Positions 58,932-64,000 of a stretch of DNA of 64,000 nt are shown piece by piece. The stretch comes from Lutraria lutraria (taxonomy: Eukaryota > Mollusca > Bivalvia > Venerida > Mactridae): positions 15,582,414 to 15,646,413 of the forward strand of contig OZ026835.1 of assembly GCA_964023205.1 (NCBI GenBank), written 5' to 3'. The notes under the pieces are model-generated. The model had not been told where the DNA came from, did no database searches, and saw only the letters and a program-made list of their open reading frames with translations. Within the stretch, counting starts at the first letter, position 1, and the number at the start of each line of letters is the position of its first letter. The position numbers were made by a program, and so were the translations under genes.

Positions 58932-59839
58932 AGGGCTATTCCATTTAAATATATATACCACCCAAGGAAGGCACTTTCAAATTTGACCGACCCCCTTCAT
59001 AAGTTCAATGGACAAAAAAAGAACCACCTATATATTATTTTTGACACTAAATCTGACCCCCCCCTTTAGAATTTCTTTTTATTAAAGCAATCTATCACAT
59101 TCCTATAATACCGTTTCTATCTGCGTGGACCCAAAAACAACAAACACATATGCATAACAATATGGTTTGATAACGCTTTAGTAAATCAGACCAAAACTAT
59201 CCAAAAGTTTGTACATGTATACCAAAGTAAATCGAAACAAAACATCTGCTAAACTTTCAGAATGATCAATATGTAGACAACATTAATTTTGTCTTTTGAT
59301 TGCTACATGTTGTATGTACTATTCAGTGCAGACTAATCTATGTTCTGACTGAATGTAGATTAAACTGATATCTGTTGATGTTTGCACTGCATTATGGAAC
59401 AAGAACCTACAGACTACATTTAAGAGTCAAATAATTTTGGACAACACAATTTATTTTTTTAATGTAGATGTCATTGAATCTGGCACATTAGCAATTTAAA
59501 AAAAAATGTTGAACAGACTATTATAAAACTTAATGACTTTACCCCTGACATACCTTGGACAATACATTGAGTGATGTCTAACCTAGTGTTCAAAAATAGA
59601 GAAAATTTCTGGGAATACTATAAGTAGGTCATTGCTTAATGTTCACATTTAACCAAAGTTGTTAAAAAAATGAACCTTAAGACGGTTAATGATCAAAATC
59701 ATATATGATCCCCTCCAGAAGTGAAAAAGGTTTTTACCCCTCCCACTTTAGAAGCAAAAGACAAATTTGACTGTCCCCCAACATAATTTCTTTATTTTGC
59801 CTTCCTTGGGTGGTATATATGTTTAACTGGAACAGCCCT
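58932..59839. mobile_element. 908-bp TIR element, complete copy
   Basis: The left end AGGGCTATTCCATTTAAATA and the right end (reverse complement AGGGCTGTTCCAGTTAAACA) are inverted repeats. The match runs about 42 bp through TATATACCACCCAAGGAAGG and then weakens. No transposase ORF is present. The right end lies beyond the duplication, so this copy shows the ancestral arrangement. Confidence 0.75.
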
Positions 59840-60485
59840 AACCAACATTATGGAGTTATCAATTTCCTGATGTAAAATATTTGTAGTTCAGACCTATTTA
59901 AGATAACCTTACAGTAGTTGTTTAATGCACTTGATTTACAAAACAGTTAAAGGTACAGATTGTTTCTCACTTTTATATATATGACTACATGTATCTGCAT
60001 GAAAACTGTTATTCCAGTTTCCTTTAAATTCTAATACCATTTCATAAAAAGGGAATCAAAACAATATAGCTACTCAAACAAATTTTATTACAGTATTGTT
60101 TACAATTGTACACATACATGAATAATAATTTGATCAACAGTTGATGTGAACAATGCATGTTGTTTGGTGAAAATGTTTGCTAAATGATACCAATGAAATA
60201 TAATGAATAAAATCTGAAAGAAAGTTACTGTTATTACAATTGAGATAATTGCTGTCCATAAATAATCATGATAAGGCATGTAGGGGTTGAATGTTAAACA
60301 TGTCTACCCTATTCGTTTAACATAATTGTACCCTCACAGAAATAATATTCTGCCAAATTCAGGTGTGACATATGTGACTTTTTTATATTTAATACACAAA
60401 GACTTCTTTAAAATTGTAATGGCTTTTTGAAGTAAAATTATTGAGTGTAATGATAAAAGCTGCATAAAACATATAGAATGTACAA
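59840..60485. other. 3' flank of SAP18; probable poly(A) signal at 60084-60089
   Basis: TTTATT at 60084-60089 is AATAAA on the minus strand, about 400 bp past the SAP18 stop. It is the best signal seen. No other gene is visible. Confidence 0.4.
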
Positions 60486-63195
60486 TCAGTATGGTCGACC
60501 TCTTCTGCCCATATTTCCTGGTCGCATGGGTCCCCGTGGAGGTGTGATAGCAATGTCAATATAATCTCCGATCACAAATTTCTTTGATGCTAAGCTGACT
60601 GTATCGTCGGCTCCACGGTGACCTGAGCAAGTTGTACCAATTTCTCGCATTCTGTATGTGGGAGCTCTAGAATCAGGGTAAACAATGGAAAAATCGAAGA
60701 ATGTTCCTTTTCTTCGAGAATCAGGATTGACTTCTTTCACCAAACTTGTCAATTCTTTGAGTGTGGCATCCAACCTGTGGAACCAAATATATGCTTATTA
60801 TAAATTCAGTGGACTGAATGTTAACCAAAGTTGACTATGTGGTTCCTTAATGTAAATTTACAATCAATGTAAGAATTACAATGAGATTAAATGGTCAGAA
60901 GAAGGAAAACTACCAAATTAATGCGGCAAAAGGTCAATTTCATCTTGTAATTTATGAAACATTAAATATATCAATACAAACCAGTGATTAAGATTTTGGC
61001 TTGTGTAGTATAAAAAACTGTATATTACCACTAGTAAGTATGTCATTGAATCAGTCTTCACGAAAAACTTTTTTAAGTACTGCACTGTACTGGACATTGG
61101 TCCAGTGAAAATGCAAACATAATTTCGTATAATTTGGCTGAACAACATATTTTTGGAGAGTGATTAAAATATTTCATTTTTTGTTCTGAAACATTGTAAA
61201 ATTATAACAGAAAACATTTCTGGACTGTTGGAGTCCTGGACCACTGACCTTTTCAAATGTACTGGACCGATGGCAATTTTGGTCTGGGGCTAAATTCGAG
61301 GACTGTTGAATCAATATGATCATTGAATATGATAAAACAGCAATGACATGTGTGTATACACTATTAGTAAACAATTTTAAATCTATATCAAATGAAAAGA
61401 ATAACTTCAATAAGATATACATACCATGTGTAAATCTGAAGTTCATTAGATGGTACATTTCCTCTGCTGTAATCGTTTAATGGACTGTGCCTTCCAGTGT
61501 TGTAGAATACTCGGAGAAGAAGTGGGCATGTCTGAATTCAAAGGAAAAAAATTAAATTACTCAATTCGCTGAGTAAACTCAATAACTGAAACAGCGATTT
61601 TTTCCCTTCTTTGTTTGGTACCTGTAAAAGGTACCTTCCCAATTCGAAAAAAAATGATCCATTTTCCCAATTTCAAAGGGAAAAAATCCCAATGATTGTA
61701 ATCTAGTGCAGAATTTTCTTACTTCATAACGTTTATTGTTTATTAAATTTATTACAACATTCAGTACTGAAGGAGGAGCAGTTGATAATATATCATATAA
61801 ATGTCTTTGCTTTTTAAAAATTCCCAAATTATTAAAAGATTCCCGATTTGGGTCAAAACGCTGGATTTTTTTCCCAATTTGTCTGGCACCTGTACCTTTT
61901 CCAATCAGGCAAAAAAAAATCACTGTGAAAGTAATTAATAATTATCAATCTAAGTCATACATAAACATAGGTACACCATGGTATCCAAATAGTAATATTA
62001 ACTCTTGATAACTAGTCCAGTTAGTGACAGTATGACTTAGAACACATTGCCATCTTTCACAATTAGTAGTGAAATTGACTAGTCCACAAGTTTTACTATG
62101 TTCACGAACTTTTCAACAACAATTTGAATGAAACACAAACAATTTACAAACTGAGTGGTCAATTTCAAAAGGCGATAATTGCATACACAGGGGGCCAGAA
62201 AGGTGTTTGGGTACCCAGTAGCATATTGGACTGTTTTTTACCAAAAATGAACCTAAAACCAAAATCAGTATATAAATTATAATGTATCTTATAAGTTATA
62301 TATAGATGAGGGATGGAACTCCCACGGCTCGATACTAACTTTTTCAAGAGGTAGTCCACAGGACTACTATCACAGAAAATGAGATGGATGGATGGATAGT
62401 CTGATGGTATACCCAGCTTGGAAACCTAGGTAGTCCTTGGACTAAGTTTGAGAAAATAGGTAGCCTCAGAGAAAATAGGTAGCCTCGGGCTAACAGACCA
62501 CTGTTAGTGTCAAGCCCTGACTCCACTAATGACATTTTCACTATCACTCACAATAAACGGCACATATTTTTTCATATTTCCATTAAATCTCTAAAGCCCT
62601 CTCTGCATACCTAAGACATCCAACTAAAAACATGAAAAATATGAGCCGTTTGTTGTGAGTGATAGTGAAAACGTCGTTTGTGGAGTTTGATCCCTTAGCC
62701 GCCTATATATAAGATACATTAGTCGAAAAGTGGTAACGACAATTTATTACTCATTGCTGATTTTGATATTAGGTTCATTTTTGGTAAAAAAACAGCCCTA
62801 TCCAAACACCGTTCTGGCCGCCTGTGGTTGCATACCCAATTATTTATGTGAACAGCTATCCAGAATAAGAGCTAGAGAAAAAATTCAATCAAAGACATGT
62901 ACAACAGAAGCATGTTCAGCTAATCATTGAAACCAAAACCTTGCACAATACACGTAACTCTTACGTAGGAATGTTGTCTTCATATTGGACTTACTGTCAA
63001 CTTGTCATTTTATTTACTGAACTTGTTTTGGTCGCGAAAATTGATGACAAAACGGATAAATGTGCAAGTATACCAATTTTTTATATGTGAAAAGTTGTAT
63101 TGTCAAAAATAAAATACCTTCTCTCTGTCTACAGGTTTCTCGGGTGTCTTTTCTCTATCATTCTGCTGTAATTGAACGGTTGATTCCAAAGCCAT
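60486..63195 (-). CDS. SAP18: SAP18 (Sin3A-associated protein, 18 kDa), complete three-exon gene
   Basis: Coding exons 63118-63195, 61425-61531 and 60486-60774 have GT-AG borders and join in frame to 474 nt, 157 residues; human SAP18 is 153. The N-terminus MALESTVQ runs into REKTPEKPVDREKTCPLLLR. The ubiquitin-like core follows (TGRH, SSEL-like PSNELQIYTW, then LDATLKELTSLVKEVNPDSR, the REIGTTCSG loop, and KKFVIGDYIDIAITPP). The C-terminus is Gly/Arg-rich, ending GRRGRPY. SAP18 is a nuclear subunit of ASAP/PSAP (with RNPS1 and acinus or pinin), which joins the exon junction complex, and of Sin3-HDAC. The residue at the exon 2/3 junction is Leu where human has Met. It converges with ACTR6. Intron 1 holds a palindrome and intron 2 an inverted-repeat element. 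Confidence 0.97.
61592..61926. mobile_element. Inverted-repeat element in SAP18 intron 2
   Basis: The left ACAGCGATTTTTTCCCTTC and the right end (reverse complement ACAGTGATTTTTTTTTGCC) are imperfect inverted repeats. GGTACCTGTAAAAGGTACC-like pieces recur inside in both orientations. Ends are approximate. Confidence 0.5.
62174..62845. repeat. Large interrupted palindrome in SAP18 intron 1
   Basis: The outer arms, about 62174-62320 and 62680-62845, share TTTTTTACCAAAAATGAACCTA, AATGTATCTTATA and CATACACAGG-GGCCAGAA-type sequence in inverse order. The inner arms, 62521-62576 and 62631-62685, are near-perfect inverses (TTTTCACTATCACTCACAA). The left arm is split by the element at 62325-62519. 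Confidence 0.8.
62325..62519. mobile_element. 195-bp MITE nested in the palindrome
   Basis: The ends CGGCTCGATACTAAC and GTTAGTGTCAAGCCCTG are inverted repeats. ACTCC(C)A flanks both sides, fitting a target duplication. The interior has AAATAGGTAGCCTC repeats. The right arm of the palindrome lacks it. Confidence 0.65.
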
Positions 63196-64000
63196 TTTAC
63201 CGACTTGTTTGTCGACTAGTTAAAAGTTCGGTGCACCCGTCAAGGCATCGGCGTTATTGGGATGTGTATTCTCCGGTCCTAGCCTAAAAAGTTTATTTCA
63301 CGTCTCTGTGGCTTTATTTTTCTTTATTTCTCATTTCAAACTAAAGATCTCAGCTTTCGTATACTTAATGTATCATCCCAGGAAATATGTTTTTGCATGC
63401 TGTGAACATTGTGATTTAGATAAAAAAGATGCGTCCGTAAACGTACGTGATTAAAACTTTATATTTACGTATGATATGCTTGCAAGTACTCCAAGCTTAA
63501 TCTTTATTACTTTTTGAGCAATGGCCTACAGACGCTGATGCAGAACCTGACGTAATATCGTTTGGAAGACGAATATATCATTTTGTTTTTGGATATTTAA
63601 TGTATAGAATTTGCGAATAACATATATAAATATTATACCAAAGAAATACTGGAACATAAGGATTTATACAATTATTATCAGGATAAGGACAGACTACTTT
63701 AGTGAATGTTTGTATATGTATGTCCTTTTTTACTTTAGTGTAGAGGTAGAACCAAGGACTTATATAATGTATATAAGTCCTTGGAAAAACTATTCTTCTA
63801 AATTAGAGACGGTATTATTATCTTTATTGTTTACTTTATAACTATGTTTTATAATAAGCTATACATGTTTTCTGACTTTTATTGCTATCTTCAGGTCTGT
63901 GGGAGCTAGGGAGCTTAATTTCTAATTCTGATTCTAATGGTTTTAAAAGGGGCTGTAACCTGATCCCCTCCCCCCTACCGTTGTCAGACAAAATTATATA
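63196..64000. other. No gene seen; upstream of SAP18
   Basis: Contains the presumed SAP18 promoter and 5' UTR. A short inverted repeat ACTTATATA-TATATAAGT lies near 63756-63780. No ORF is convincing. Confidence 0.5.

Larger units (their letters stand above)
55467..59746 (+). repeat. Tandem duplication, unit 2
   Basis: A head-to-tail copy of 51207-55466, 4280 bp, about 99% identical by eye. I noticed some two to three dozen substitutions plus small indels, including an extra 35 bp or so near 59516. The junction TCCCAC/TCCG shows at most one base of microhomology. Confidence 0.95.

Overview
The window is AT-rich nuclear DNA from an animal, most likely a bivalve mollusc. The evidence for this is GT-AG introns, long introns packed with short inverted-repeat elements, tRNA-headed SINEs, tandem minisatellites, and protein families that read as invertebrate. 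The mollusc assignment is an inference from repeat style and not from a database match. Two genes are recognised with near certainty, two more are well supported, and one gene fragment is plausible.

Layout. At 1-3.0 kb there is a minus-strand fragment of a sushi-domain gene: a Thr/Ser-rich stalk exon and a CCP exon, with the rest off the left edge or unrecognised. At 3267-6163 lies a nested mobile element: perfect 10-bp ends TGTCACACCC/GGGTGTGACA, a 6-bp target duplication AAGCAC, a 27-bp satellite inside it, and a 5'-truncated LINE with expanded GACA/GATA tails inside the satellite. At 9978-13782 (minus) a six-exon gene encodes a 253-residue type I membrane protein with signal peptide, one sushi/CCP domain, one transmembrane helix and a tail with two YxN motifs. 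It is the better-preserved relative of the left-edge fragment. At 18307-20352 (minus) there is an intact 681-residue single-exon ORF of unknown family. It is basic, Ser/Thr-rich and apparently disordered, with a candidate PP1-docking KTITF motif.

From 20.4 to 42.1 kb no gene is visible, only SINEs and MITE-like elements. At 42160-53403 (plus) a complete 12-exon ACTR6 (actin-related protein 6) encodes 397 residues. A roughly 4.26-kb segment holding its last two coding exons and downstream DNA is repeated directly after it (51207-55466 and 55467-59746) at about 99% identity by eye. At 60486-63195 (minus) a complete three-exon SAP18 encodes 157 residues and converges on ACTR6.

The two recognised genes both act in the nucleus: ACTR6 in the SWR1/SRCAP remodeller that deposits H2A.Z, SAP18 in ASAP/exon-junction and Sin3-HDAC complexes. 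No joint operon-like logic is implied. The most unusual structures are the terminal-exon duplication with a one-base-overlap junction inside a transposon, the 2.9-kb nested element, the G/C-run inverted-repeat element in ACTR6 intron 6, and a palindrome disrupted by a second element in SAP18 intron 1. All coordinates, splice sites and identities were read by eye.
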